Shown here: positions 11,736-23,564 of the stretch, piece after piece
Layout of the letters: every line of letters starts with the position of its first letter
Position numbering within the stretch: the first letter of the stretch is position 1
Assembly (NCBI GenBank): GCA_963082975.1
Contig: OY720350.1
Span: 46,082,734-46,146,733, forward strand
Origin: Labia minor
Lineage: Eukaryota; Arthropoda; Insecta; Dermaptera; Spongiphoridae
Direction: 5' to 3'
DNA: 64,000 nucleotides
Notes under the pieces: generated by a model
What the model was told of the DNA's origin: nothing
What the model saw: the letters and a program-made list of their open reading frames with translations, nothing else
The model's database searches: none
Made by a program: the position numbers and the translations under genes

Positions 11736-11741
11736 TTTATT
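11736..11741 (-). terminator. Poly(A) signal of IAP gene A
   Basis: AATAAA on the minus strand about 30 nt past the stop codon. The same 3' UTR context (AAATAAA before a conserved TATAAATATTGT) is found after IAP gene C at 26367-26372, but not after gene B. Confidence 0.6.
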
Positions 11742-11771
11742 TTTACAATATTTATAAAGTGTATTTCGAGT

Positions 11772-13283
11772 CTATGATAGAAACGCTCTTACAGTAGCAG
11801 AGAATGGTTTTCTACAAATCGCACAAGTCGAAAGAGTTGGAGCACACTTAACACAAGTTGCAAAATGACCACATGGTAAGAAAACAACACCAACTTCTTC
11901 ACTATAACATATTTTACAAAGTCTTGTATCATCTAAAGAAGTATTATTTGTTTCAGAACTAGTGGTTGACTTAGACTCTGAAGAAATTTCTTCACTTTTG
12001 TTGTCATTACTACAAATAAAAAAAGGCCTCAATATTAATGTTTAATATAAATTATAATAATATTATATTTAAATTAATATAATTCAATATTTTTATAGCA
12101 TTTAGATTTTTTTTATATTATCTATATAATAATTAATGACTTTAGTATTTATATCATTTATATATACAATGAACGCTCTATATAAGCAACTCATTTGAAC
12201 TAATTTCAATTAAAAAAAAATAAGTTGCTTATACAAAACAGTTGAACTAAAAAAATTTGCTAGTATAGAGTTGCTTATAAAGAATGTTGCTAATAGAGAG
12301 GTTGCTTATATAAAACGTTTACTGTATATATCAAAAAAATTCAAAATTTAGAAAGTTATGGAATGTAAAAAAAAGAGATATGATAATACCTTTCATTTTT
12401 CATATTTCCTTGTACTTGATCAACAAATGCTTTGCCTTTAACTAAAAGTAGGAAGGCGCATTTGCTGAAATGTTTGGCATGTTCTATCCAGGGATCATCG
12501 CTCTCTTCCCAGTCTTTCAAGCCTCCTCCACAATGGTAACATATTGTTCGGTCACCAGTATCTATAATTAAAATAAAAAATATTAATCATTTTAGAAATT
12601 AAAATAAATTAAAAAATTATAATAATATAAAAAAGAAGAAAAATACCTGTATAAAAGAAACCAGCTTCACATAATTGTTCTGGCGTTTGTTTCATTGATT
12701 TTGGCCAATTTTTGAAAGACTCTAATCTTGAGGAATACGGACCCATATGAGGAACAGATGGCGGTCGACTTTGATAAATACTTAAACTTTCTAGATTGCC
12801 ACTTTCTGGTATTGTATTTGGTCGAATTTCCACTGGTGCTATATTTTCTAATTGATTGAATCTTCCACATTCATCTTGGCCTGAAGTTTCTGTACCATTA
12901 CTAGTGATTTCTAAAGGAGGATTTGTTTCGTCTATTGGAACATTTCCTGTGGGACGATGACGCATTAATGGACAATAGTCGGCCCATCGCTGATGTTCTC
13001 GCATTGGATCGTCTCCTAGTTCCCAATTTCCAATTTTTATCTGACAGAAATGACAACGGCAAATATCATTCTCTCCAATAAAATAGAATCCAGCTGAAGC
13101 CATTTTCGATGGTTCCATAAAGTTAACAGGCCAGTTATGTTCGGTGAATGTCTTTAATCTATTTCTTTCAAATCGATAATCCGTATTCGGAGGTGTTACT
13201 GATTCATTCATGGTCAGAGTTGGGTTGTCAGGTTGATCAACGATGGTGCTAGTCAAACCATTTGTGTAATTATGAGGAGGCAT
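11772..13283 (-). CDS. Diap1: DIAP1-like inhibitor of apoptosis, gene A (2 BIR + RING)
   Basis: Coding exons 12647-13283, 12390-12561 and 11772-12009 (1047 nt, 348 residues). Donors are ACAG|GTATTT and AAAG|GTATTA; acceptors are ATTATAG and TTTGTAG. BIR1 (about residues 35-105) has GFYF, CHFC, EHQRW and a final Cys. BIR2 (about 185-255) crosses intron 1: LCEAGFFYT, then [20 protein letters not shown]. The C-terminal RING has CKIC, PCGHFATCVKC and CAICRKPF, a complete C3HC4 set. The [14 protein letters not shown] tail after BIR1 matches insect DIAP1. The family binds caspases and IAP antagonists through BIRs and is an E3 ubiquitin ligase through RING. The ATG follows a splice acceptor (TATTCAG|ACAAATG), so the 5' UTR is split; the upstream exon ends at 17699. 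Orthology to DIAP1 itself is inferred. Confidence 0.93.
12167..12324. mobile_element. TA-flanked MITE in intron 2 of IAP gene A
   Basis: The left end CAATGAACGCTCTATATAAG and reverse-complemented right end CAGTAAACGTTTTATATAAG are inverted copies with a few mismatches. The element is flanked by TA on both sides. AAGCAACT and AGTTGCTT recur several times inside. TA targeting suggests a Tc1/mariner-type family. Length is about 158 bp. Confidence 0.7.
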
Positions 13284-13289
13284 TTGTCT

Positions 13290-14250
13290 GAATAGATAGA
13301 AAAAAAAGAAATTAATAAATAATTGATCGGATATTTATATAAGTAAGAAACATCTTATCTATCTTATCTATCATAAATATCAGAATTTAAGTTTCTGTAT
13401 AAGATTACAATGTTATACAAAATATAATATATAATTATTCATTTAAATTAGTTATCTATTAACTATGGTCGTAGTTGCTGAGATGCCTTGATCTTCAAAT
13501 AATAATAATAATAATCTTATATAATATTATAATAAGATTTAATTTCAATTCACTTTAAAAACATACTTAATCATTTGCGTTAAAAAATTCGTTTGATATA
13601 CTTTCACTTAAGTGATTTTTATATTTTCAATGTTATCTATTATTATTATTATTTTCTAACGATTATTTATTAAATAAAATATTTATATTCATTCGTTCTT
13701 TGGAATTAAGAACGTGTCAAATAGAAAAAGTGATCCTACTCCAATTAGGCCTAGACATATTCCAAAACTATATAGAAAAAATTTCATTTATTTATCATTA
13801 ATAAACAATGTGAATTATCATTTCCGCTCTTATGTCATAATTTACGTAAATCATTTTTCTTAAATTTTATCTATTTCTTAACAATTGGAAAAAAGTGAAT
13901 CCTATGATTATGGAGATAGCGATTGTGAATAAATTCAACATAAAAAAAATGAGGAAATTTAAGATTTAGAAATATAAATATTAGAACAAAATTAATTATT
14001 TATCCAAATTAATATTTGGGAACATTCAACTAATTCTAAATGAAATTCTGAAACAAATAACCAAAAAATTTTAATATTTATATTTAAATATTTTTAAAAT
14101 ATACTTAGTGTGAAAAATCAAAAATTGAAATTCTTATTATCAAAAATATAAAATATTAAAATAAAATTTGGAGGTAAATCTAAAATAAAGACTACAAATA
14201 TTCTATAAAAGAAATCAAAAATTTACTAAAAAAATAATATTTTGAACTAT
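13290..14250. other. 5' UTR intron of IAP gene A, proximal part
   Basis: AT-rich intron between the coding exon (acceptor at 13288) and the non-coding exon ending at 17699. No coding frame or conserved block was seen here. Confidence 0.5.
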
Positions 14251-14256
14251 ATGAAT

Positions 14257-14536
14257 CAGGGCCGCGGCGTGCACGTGTGCAAGGTGGGCGCTGCCCACGG
14301 GCGCCTGGTGTAGGGGGCGCCAAACTGACCATTCTTTTTTATTTTATGTATTCTGACTATATTTTTAAATTTATTAATTTATTTAGAAATATTCAAACTG
14401 TGAATTAGAGCATTGTGGATAAAGTGTAAATTAGTGCCAATAGCAACTAAGTGGTAAGCTTTTATTGTTCTATTGATAAAGGGGGCGCTTTTTACAAATT
14501 TGCACACGGGCGCTTTGCACCCACGTCGCGGCCCTG
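14257..14536. mobile_element. hAT MITE with GC-rich ends and 8-bp target duplication
   Basis: Ends CAGGGCCGCGGCGTG (left) and CAGGGCCGCGACGTG (right, reverse-complemented) match at 14 of 15. A perfect 8-bp duplication ATATGAAT flanks it (14249-14256 and 14537-14544). It is 280 bp with strongly GC-rich termini and an AT-rich core, inserted in the 5' UTR intron of IAP gene A. Confidence 0.92.
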
Positions 14537-14730
14537 ATATGAATAAATTACTAAATATTTCCAAATGGGAAGACTAAGATCGAATAGGATAATAATAAAA
14601 TATAAATATAAAAACTATTATCTGGGAGATAACGAATATTATAAAAATATATAAATATCTATATCGTAAAGAGTACCTAAAAAAAAATTTGTAAAAAAGT
14701 AGTAAAAAAAAATTGATACAAATCTTTGAC

Positions 14731-15215
14731 TATATCTTGATTCGAAAATAAACTGGAAAATTCACATAGACAAAAAGAAGAATGAATTAAACATCAAATA
14801 TAAAAAACTGTATTGGCTGTTGGGAAAAAACTCACAACTTACACTCAAAACAAAAGTACTGCTTTACAAGTCAATACTTAAGCTAATCTGGCAATACTCA
14901 TGTCAAATCTGGGGAACTGCCAGCGAGTCCAATATAAATAAAATACAAAGAGTGCAATCCAAAGTACTTAGATCCTGGACAACAGTGAAGTCTACAGAAG
15001 ACTTAAGAAGGCCCATGTTCTCGATATTGAGTTTGGAGGGTGAAACTAAAATAGGGACGTCGTCGATGGCCGACTTTCTCTTCAAGTGATGTGTGATTGT
15101 GAGAATGAATGAGTATATGTATGAGTGTGTGAGTGGATGTAAATAAATTATTATTAAATTTACTTATAGCTCCAAAACTGAGCTGATTGTAAATAAAATA
15201 ATAATAAAAAAATAT
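14731..15215 (+). pseudogene. Jockey-type LINE 3' fragment
   Basis: A plus-strand frame reads DSKINWKIHI, then KLYWLLGKNSQLTLKTKVL, LLYKSILKLIWQYSCQIWG and NINKIQRVQSKVLRSW. This is the RT thumb region near the end of Jockey-clade ORF2. It is open for about 110 codons, then degenerates and stops at about 15089. An A-rich tail with AATAA units (15190-15215) suggests the true LINE 3' end. The 5' part is missing, as usual for a truncated insertion. Confidence 0.8.
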
Positions 15216-16009
15216 ATATATATAAAATATGATAATTCTCAATTTATTTAATAAATTTGTATCATTAATTATTGAAAAATAAAGGGAATATATAATTTCA
15301 GTTTTTCCCAAATGAAAACATTTATTATTGTAAAAAAATACCACCCCATTCGATCCCATTTGAGAGCAAGCTTTTTGAAAAATTTAAATATTATATTAAT
15401 AAAAAAAAACATCAAAATGTCATTTGGGTTTACTTAAATTAGTTAGGATAAAGATTTTTCGAATTAAAAAATAAATTGGGATCCAATGGGTTATTTTATT
15501 ATTATTATTTGAAAAAATTGTATTCGTTTATGTCGATATTTTTTTTATAATTAATTATGAATTTATTATTATTATTATATAATTTAAATATGGTAATTTG
15601 TAAAAATAAATATTATTGACATTTATTTAAATTAAAATTGCATTTTAATTTAATCTCGAGAGTAGTTGAAAGGTGTTAAAATATAAATACAAGGTAATAA
15701 GTTTAATAAAAAAAAATTACTTAGGTCCTGATCAATATACAAATATATATTTAAAATTACTTTATCTATTATAAAAATGTCGGTTGAAAATAATTTTCAT
15801 TAATATTATGAAATTGTTAAATAATTTTGTTTTAATTCATATTAAATTTATAGAAAAAATATATAAAACATTGATAAAATCAGGAGGGATTTTTTTTTTT
15901 AAATTTTGGTTTTCCTCTTTAAATACAAAAATGCTACATACCCAAGAAAAAAGCTAGAAATCGGCTAAAGAATAATTTGTTAACTTTGATATGATGTTAA
16001 CGAACAAAA

Positions 16010-17205
16010 GAATAAAAAGTACTGGAGCAGCGGAAATTTATTTTGGACTTTAAAATGCCAGACCTTGGAACTATGACGACATTCTGAGTCAAAGTCGTTA
16101 TGTATAAATATTTATTTTAACATCATTACCAAGTCAATTTGTAATGAATTCTATGAAAGAGGCAATGGATGAGAAAAGAATCAGATTTTAAATTTAATAC
16201 AAAATTCAATAACGTTCAAATAAATTCAATATCAAAAACAATAACATCATTTAATCTTAATTTTTTTTTTTAAGAAAAAAATATTAGTTCTTGATTTAAT
16301 ATTGTTGGTACCAAATACAAAAAAAAAATTAAATAAATTTCTAAAACTGAACAAGGAGAAATGCATGGCAAAGAAAGGAAGTAGATATTTTCTTAACCTC
16401 GATACCTCAATATAAGTATATTGTATTTAATTATTTGTATAAACATTTGAAAAGATTAAAATTATATATATAATTCATTGTTTTATTTATATACTGTGTA
16501 TTCAAAATTTGATATTTTGAAAATATTTTCCCTAGATAATTAAAATAAAATAATAAAAAAGTCGATTTCAATTTGTCAAAAGAGCGAACAGACAGATAGA
16601 CAGACGCCAAGTGAAGTTAAGAAAAACGTTATAAAAATAATAATAATAATAATATTAATAGTGTGTATTTGAGCCCTGACGGACGCTATAGTATTAATTA
16701 TTGCTAATCATGTTGAGATTATATAGTTAGTTATAATTTAGAAAATTGAGATATAGCTAAAATTTTATATACTTTAAAGGAAATATTTTTAATAAAAATA
16801 AGGAATAACTTCAGGTTGTTTTACTTAAATTGTTTTTATATTTTATTAAACTATTATTTTGTTTATGTTGTAGAAATAAGAATTATACTAAAATTGCTTT
16901 TGAAATTAGAATCGAAATATTGAAGAGAAAATGAAATGAAAAAAGTATATATTTCTCAAAAAAAAAAAAGAGTGGAAAAAGGCAGTAAAAAATTCGGAAA
17001 TTTCTTTGCGATGATGTAGGCCTGAGAACGAATGGAAAAAGTTTCGTGGAGTTCTAAGAAACTGGGAGGTCGTTAGACAAGGAGCAAGCAGCGAGTGGAA
17101 AAGAGAGCGAAGCGGATATGGAATAAGTCCTCAATTCTCAATGGCTTTGACAGTTCTCGATAAAGATAGACATAGAATGATGATATGATATGCCCAACAT
17201 TTGAA
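16010..17205 (-). promoter_or_regulatory. Conserved intron blocks of IAP gene A
   Basis: Two blocks in the 5' UTR intron are nearly identical to blocks in gene B. One is at about 16010-16160 (contains AAATGCCAGACCTTGGAA), matching 23565-23705. The other is at about 16800-17560 (contains TTTCGTGGAGTTCTAAGAAA and GGGAGGTCGTTAGACAAGGA), matching 24625-25360. The core at 16990-17200 is clearly less AT-rich. I see no open frame shared by both copies. It may be an enhancer, an alternative non-coding exon, or just a recent duplication. Confidence 0.5.
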
Positions 17206-17698
17206 AGATTTTGTTTTTATTTTGGGTTTATTAATGGAATTTTTCAGTAAAAAAGATAATAAAGTTGACCTTAATTTTATCTTTATAACAAAATAGATTT
17301 TATTAAAAAAAAGAAAGAAAAGCGTTTAAACTAACTATTTATTAAGAAATTATTCCACAGTTTAAAATATTAAATTAAAATAATTAATATATACCAAAGA
17401 TTGATAATTTACTGAATATGATAATAATTTTGATTCATAATGGTTTGTATGTACAATGGTCTTGAAATTATCATAAAAAATATATTATCTATTGTTTTAT
17501 ATATTCAAGGAAAAATAATTACACAAAATATTTAAAAAAATGTATATAATTTTATTTTTAAATATTTACATGAAGTTAATATATATATATAAACGAAAAT
17601 AAATAAGAAATCGAAAATACAATTAAATACATTAAAAAATAATTTTAATTAAAAATTTTCAATATGTAAAAAGAAAAAAAATCAAGACAAATACTTAC

Positions 17699-18235
17699 TT
17701 AATTTAGAAGTAGGTAGATGTTTAGAAAAAAAATGAGTATTGTTAAATTGAAGGAAAGAAAATCCAAAATTTAAAATATAATTTTGAAATTTGTTAAATT
17801 GAAACAGAACTTAAAAACTAATAAATAGACTAAAACTAACATATGTAACGTTGCGTTGGCAATGAATGACCTGAAGTGAGAGAAACTTGGAAGGCTTGGT
17901 AGTGGAAACTCACTGTTGCCAAATTTATCTGTCCTAATGGCTAACCAAGATTTCCAGTACATATATAAACCTTATCAATTTTATCATTACAATTGCAAAT
18001 TCTTTACTATCATATATCATTTATGAAATACAAACGTTTGAAACGAACTTGAATTCAATATATATATTATTAATTTCAATGAATAAAAAAAAATTGGTCT
18101 GGAATTTCTATGTTGCCAGATTTAGTCTTAGAGCGTGTGAATCTGCATTGAATGAAGTTAAAAAATAGAGGGGATGGAATCCAGATGCTCTCGTACTCGC
18201 ATCTACTAACAAAATATTGTTAGACAATTGAAAAA
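17699..18235 (-). promoter_or_regulatory. 5' non-coding exon and promoter region of IAP gene A
   Basis: The minus strand has a strong donor CTAAATTAA|GTAAGTATTT at 17699/17698, repeated at the same place before genes B and C. Upstream are two conserved blocks. Block 1 (about 17840-17965) contains GGCAATGAATGACCTGAAGT and TTGCCAAATTTAT on plus. Block 2 (about 18095-18220) contains CTGGAATTTCTATGTTGCCA and AGAGCGTGTGAAT. Both recur in genes B and C. The transcription start is not fixed by sequence but should lie between the donor and block 1. Confidence 0.6.
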
Positions 18236-20340
18236 AAAAATTGTTAGAAATACAAAGCCTTAATTATAATTTTCATTATAACTAAAATATCAATCTACTT
18301 GATGAATGTAATTTTTTATTTATAATTTTTCTCTTTATTCTTGCTATTTTATTTTATTTTAAAATATTAAAATTATTGCCCCAACTGGGGGAGAGGGAGA
18401 ATGAAAAATAAATTTTCTCATTAAAATTCTTAGATCTGATGATAAATATATGCGTCCCCTTTATATCCATATTATATATCAAGTAATATGCCCAAATCGC
18501 AAATCTGCCCATCATCCTAATCAATTTATCAACCCCTGCTATCAGCTTAGATATATTTGATCCTTTTAGCAATAAAATTGGATACGTTCTTAATATGAAT
18601 TTTAGAGTTTTTTAACAGAGATGCAATTCAAAAAATACAGACAGATATTGGAGTACTTTCTGTTGTATATTATTTTATATAATCAAATTTTACTTTTTGA
18701 TTTGATAACAAATATCTTTCATATATATTGGTTTTTTTCGAAGGTTGAGATAGTAAATCGTGGATTAATAATATTTTTATCGAAGAATTTTTTTTTATTG
18801 GCTTATAGATAACATCAATGATTAGTAAAACTCATCTCTGAAATATTTTTTAATAAATTGTCTTTATAGTTATACGATGGTTTAAATTTTCTTAATAAAT
18901 TATCTTTCATATTTATAAAGTTAAAAAATAAAAGAAAGAAATATTTGAGTTTTTTCCGTTATTGCTATTATAAACTTTTGGAATTTTTTAAAATTGTATA
19001 ATTTACATGAAGATATGAAACTTTTTTCTCTTCTTAATTCCAAATTCCTTTAGTTCTTTATCAATTTTTAAAATGACTAGATTGGATTATTTTTATATTC
19101 CGATATCTCACTAATTACTCTTTTAAGATTGATTGAGTTTTATTTTCATTAAATTTTTATAAAGTATAGTCAATATAGATCTTATAAAATCATATAATTT
19201 TACTATGTCACCTTATTCAATGAATAAATTATTTAACAGATTAGATGGATTAATACTTTCCCTGTTAATTCAAATCCTATATATTTTTTTAATATCTATA
19301 AAAGTAACTATTGCAATTATATTTCATCGAAAATGAAGAAAAATGTGAATAATTGTCATGTAAAAAATAATATTTCTAATCTATTATAAATTAAATAATT
19401 TCAATATTGTAAAATAAAATAAAATAGAAAGAATAAAAAGAAATATTATTATATAAAAAAATTTCAATGGAATAATAAAATTCAAAAATTTAATTTTATA
19501 ACTTATAACCTTATAAAAGATTTCTTTTAAAAAATCATTGTCTTTTACTTTATATTTATAACTTTTTTTATATGGATAGAGAATTACTACTGTAGAAAAG
19601 ATTGTTTTAGTCAAAACGGAAATTTTTATTATTAATTGGCCATACTTTTAAAATAAATTGTTAAAATTAAAATCCAATGATTTTTATTTAAATAAGTTTA
19701 TTCTAAAATATAAATATAAAATATATAAATATAAAAATTCTTGTTAAAATTCAAATTTCAATAAATTAACTCAAATTTAGAGTTAACAAGTAAATTAAAT
19801 TGTAAATTTGTTTTATAAATTTGGCAAAGAAAAGTTGCTTTTAAATATTGTAGCAATTTATTTTTATTTTTAAAATTATTTGATTAAAAATTTCATATGT
19901 AGATTATTTTATGATGGAGATTTGTAATAAATAATGATAAAGAACAAAAATAAATATCCAATTTTGCAATTTTCTTCTCAGACATATAATTTATAAATAA
20001 TAAAACTTTAAAAATCATTAATTATTTTATTTTAAGGAGCACAGAATTCAAAAATTGATTTATTTTACATATAAAATCTTTACGAATTTTTTTTTGTTTA
20101 GATAAATTCTATATAGTTTTTATATTTTAATATCATATAAACAAAATATACATTTATTTAGGATATTTTAAACCTGAGTTTAAATGATATAATTACAAAA
20201 AATTTACAATCAAATATAAAAATAAGTTCATATACATTCAAAGGTTGAATCATTTTTTATATTCTTTAAATATGATTTAACGAAAATTTCAAACCTTTTA
20301 TTTATATTATTTTAGATAAATTATTTTTTTAAAATCGATT
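18236..20340. other. Spacer between IAP gene A promoter and gene B
   Basis: AT-rich, short chance frames only, no repeat family recognised. Confidence 0.5.
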
Positions 20341-20367
20341 TTTACAGTGTATATAGATTGTAATAAA

Positions 20368-21715
20368 TTATGGTATAAAAGCTCTAATAGTAGCAGAGAA
20401 CGGTTTCCGACAAAAAGCACACGTTGAAAGAGCTGGAGCACACTTTACACAAGCAACAACATGTCCACATGGATAAAAAAGTACACCAATTTCTTCAGTA
20501 TAACATATTTTACAACGTCTTGAGTCATCTAAAGGGGATTTATTTGTCTCGGAAGTTGAAGTAGATTCAATTTTTTCTTCACCACTTGTAGATGGCAGAG
20601 ACGCTGAGGGAGTTTCCTCGTTTTTGTTGTCATTACTACAAAATAAAATATATATATTAATATAAAGATATACATAAATTGAAGTAATAATCAATGTAGA
20701 AAATAGCATATATATATATATTTGATATATCAACAAAATTGAAATTAATTTGTCAATATGTAAAATTTGATAATGATAATACCTTTCATTTTTTATATTT
20801 CCTTGCACTTCATCAACAAATGCTTGTCCTTTTATTAAAAGTACTAAGGCGCATTTGCTAAAACTTTTGGCATGTTCTATCCAGGGATCATCGGTATCTT
20901 CCCAGTCTTTCAAGCCTCCTCCACAATGGTAACATATTGTCCGGTCACCAGTACCTATAATTAAAATAAAAAATATTAATCATTTTAGAAATTAAAGTAA
21001 ATTTATAAATTAGAATTAGATAGGAAAGATGAAAAATACCTGTATAAAAGAAACCAGCTTCACATAATTGTTCAGGCCTTTGTTTCATTGATTTTGGCCA
21101 ATTTTTGAAAGACTCTAATCTTGAGGAATACGGACCCATATGAGGGAAAGATGGTGGTCGAGTTTGAATATTTAAACTTATCAGATTACCACTTTCAGGG
21201 ATTGTATTTGGTCGAATTTCAACGGGGGCTATATTTTCTAAATGATGGAATCTTCCACATTCATCTTGTCCTATATTTTCTGCAGGATTTGTTTCGTTTA
21301 TCGGTACATTTCCTGTGGGACGATGACGCACTAATGGACAATAACCAGCCCATCGCTGATGCTCTCGCATTGGATCGTCTCCTTGTTCCCAATGTGAAAT
21401 GTTTACTTTACAGAAATGACAGCGGCAATTATCGTTTTCTCCTAAGAAATAGAATCCAGCTGAAGCCATTTTCGATGGTTCCAAAAAATTATGAGGCCAG
21501 TTATGTTCGGTGAATGTCTTTAATCGATTAATTTCAAATCGATAATCCGTATTCGGAGGTGTTACTGATTCATTCATTGTCAGAGTAGGGTTGTCAGGTT
21601 GATCAGCTATAAGGCCATTTGTAGATGTTGAAGATAATGACTGTTCATTTTCTAATTTATTTGAGATATGAAAGTCCTTTTTGTTAGTTTGTAGTAGTAC
21701 ATTATTTGGAGGCAT
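20368..21715 (-). CDS. Diap1: DIAP1-like inhibitor of apoptosis, gene B (2 BIR + RING)
   Basis: Coding exons 21040-21715, 20783-20954 and 20368-20635 (1116 nt, 371 residues), with splice sites at the same codons as gene A. The start is MPPNNVLLQTNKKDF, just after an acceptor (AATTGAAG|ACAAATG). BIR1 shows [20 protein letters not shown] and C; BIR2 shows [11 protein letters not shown] and EHAKSFSKC; the RING shows CKIC, YPCGHVVACVKC and CAFCRKPF. All zinc ligands are present. It differs from A and C in a shorter inter-BIR linker ([13 protein letters not shown]) and in RING residues (EEIGVLFYPCGHV, CAFCRK, ending FIP). Expected role: caspase inhibition and ubiquitin ligation, as for gene A. The upstream non-coding exon ends at 25710. 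Confidence 0.93.
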
Positions 21716-21943
21716 TTGTCTTCAATTGAAAATAAAAACAATCAGGTTTTCTGGAAAAAAAAGAAAAACAATATATAAAATATAAAAAAATCATTACAAC
21801 ATAAATAGTATTATAATTGTTATCGAATATTAATTATTCAATATAAAAGATGAACAGGTAAAATGTCAATTACTCATAAAATAATCCATGAAGAGAAAAT
21901 CTACTTTAAAGGTTGCCTAATAGATTGTTAATTATATTAAAAA

Positions 21944-22745
21944 TTAGCTGCTCAGAGCGCCTTTGGCGCTCTTCACACCGAGACTGGAGCTCCGCCCCCT
22001 GTACCCCCGAGTGGTACATAGTATTTGGTTGAAAGTACTCAAAGGGTTTCATCCATTTTGTTTCAATCAGTATATTATATAAAACATTAATTTCTTTTCG
22101 TGTTCTTATTTAAAATATATTTTAATTTAATCAGTAAATTAATTATTTATATTATTATTGTATATGTTATATCTATCTATCTATGTGGCTCAAAGATACT
22201 CGAAAGTTCTTGGCAGCAACAACCACATTTCTCCAAGTGTCCCTCAAGCGGACGTTTTCCAATCGGTCTCCCCACCAATATCTTTTTCCTCTCCCATTCT
22301 AGCCACATGCCCTGCCGATCGCAGCTTTTTTAAAAATTTAAAATAAAATATTATATTAATTCTTTATTGTGGAATTTTTATAATAATTAATATATACACA
22401 TTGTGAAAATGATTCCGCTAGGAAGAGTGGGCCACGCCAGGCTCTTGAATGAACAACACGGAGAATTATATAAACTTTAAAAAATTAATTTCTGCGGTTA
22501 TTGATTAGATATTAATAAAATTTATAGCCTATGTTACTATAGAGGTATATAAGAATATTGTGATCTAATTTCATAGGAATCGGTTCAGTCAATTTTGAGT
22601 TTATAACATCCTTATTTTCCGGACCGACAGACAGACAGACATGAAAAATTCTCAAGGATTCTAGAGGACATGAAACGCGAAGATATGCAAAAAATTTTAA
22701 ATTCTGAGCAATGTGCAGACAAAAACCTTTTTTTATATATATAGA
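21944..22745 (-). mobile_element. Non-autonomous Helitron, copy 2
   Basis: On minus it begins TCTATATATATAAAAAAAGG (TC at 22745) and ends with the hairpin GAGCGCC-AAA-GGCGCTC, spacer, CTAA at 21944 and then T. Near the 5' end are GGTTTTTGTCTGCACATTGC and an AGAC run. In the middle (about 22190-22335) lies a piece of the LINE seen more fully at 34150-34505. The element sits in the 5' UTR intron of IAP gene B and has no counterpart in A. Confidence 0.8.
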
Positions 22746-23560
22746 AGATTAATTGAAATAAATTTCAATCATATATTTGCAAAAAATGAAGTTTAGTTAC
22801 ACAACGATTTGCAAGTATTATACTAAAATGGAAGGTTACTTGGGAAAAGAAGAGTAAAGAATCTAATTTTCAAGGAATATTTATATTTGCCTTTACAATA
22901 TCAATTTGTTATGTTGGTACACATGTTCCTCATATGTTGACATTATCAGCCATATTGGATTAGTAGTTTGTTTTTGACAACTGAAAAAGTTAGTCACGGT
23001 TTTGTATGTTCTTTGATTTTTACTTTAAAAAAAAATGGATCAAAGAATCTGTATTAAATTATATTGATGAGAAATATCTGAGAAAATATTGTTTTATTTA
23101 GATTGAATATTTAATTATTAATTGACCAAGAATTATAGTAGAAATCAAAATTATTTAATTATTAAAACAATATATGAGAAATGAAGAAATAAGTATAAAC
23201 ATAAGAAAGTTTAAATTGCAATATTTTGATTTTAATCATAAGGTGTCAGGTCAAATAGTATTGTTTTTAAATTTGGCAACTGCTCACATTCAAGGTAAAC
23301 TTGTTTTGATATATTTTTTCTCTTTAAAATTATTTTTATAAGAATCTCAATGTAAATTGGTGAAGGTGTCATTTTATAAAAAAAAATATAGATATTTTTA
23401 TACTTTGAAGTCGTCGACATTAATCATTGTTTAATGTATATATACCTAGATATATATTTAAAATTATTTTATCAGCTTTAGAAATTAGAATCTAGAAAGA
23501 AAATTAAATTCTTTAATTTTAATTTTATAAAAAAAGATAGTAAACGAGAAAAGAATAAAA
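22746..23560. other. Intron sequence of IAP gene B
   Basis: No gene or repeat that I can name. The stretch is AT-rich except for a slightly more mixed part at 22900-23010. Confidence 0.45.
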
Positions 23561-23564
23561 TATA

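Noticed and set aside
21121..21513. 130-codon plus frame
   Set aside because: Antisense shadow of the BIR-coding exon of IAP gene B. The same kind of shadow appears opposite gene C at 28679-28903.
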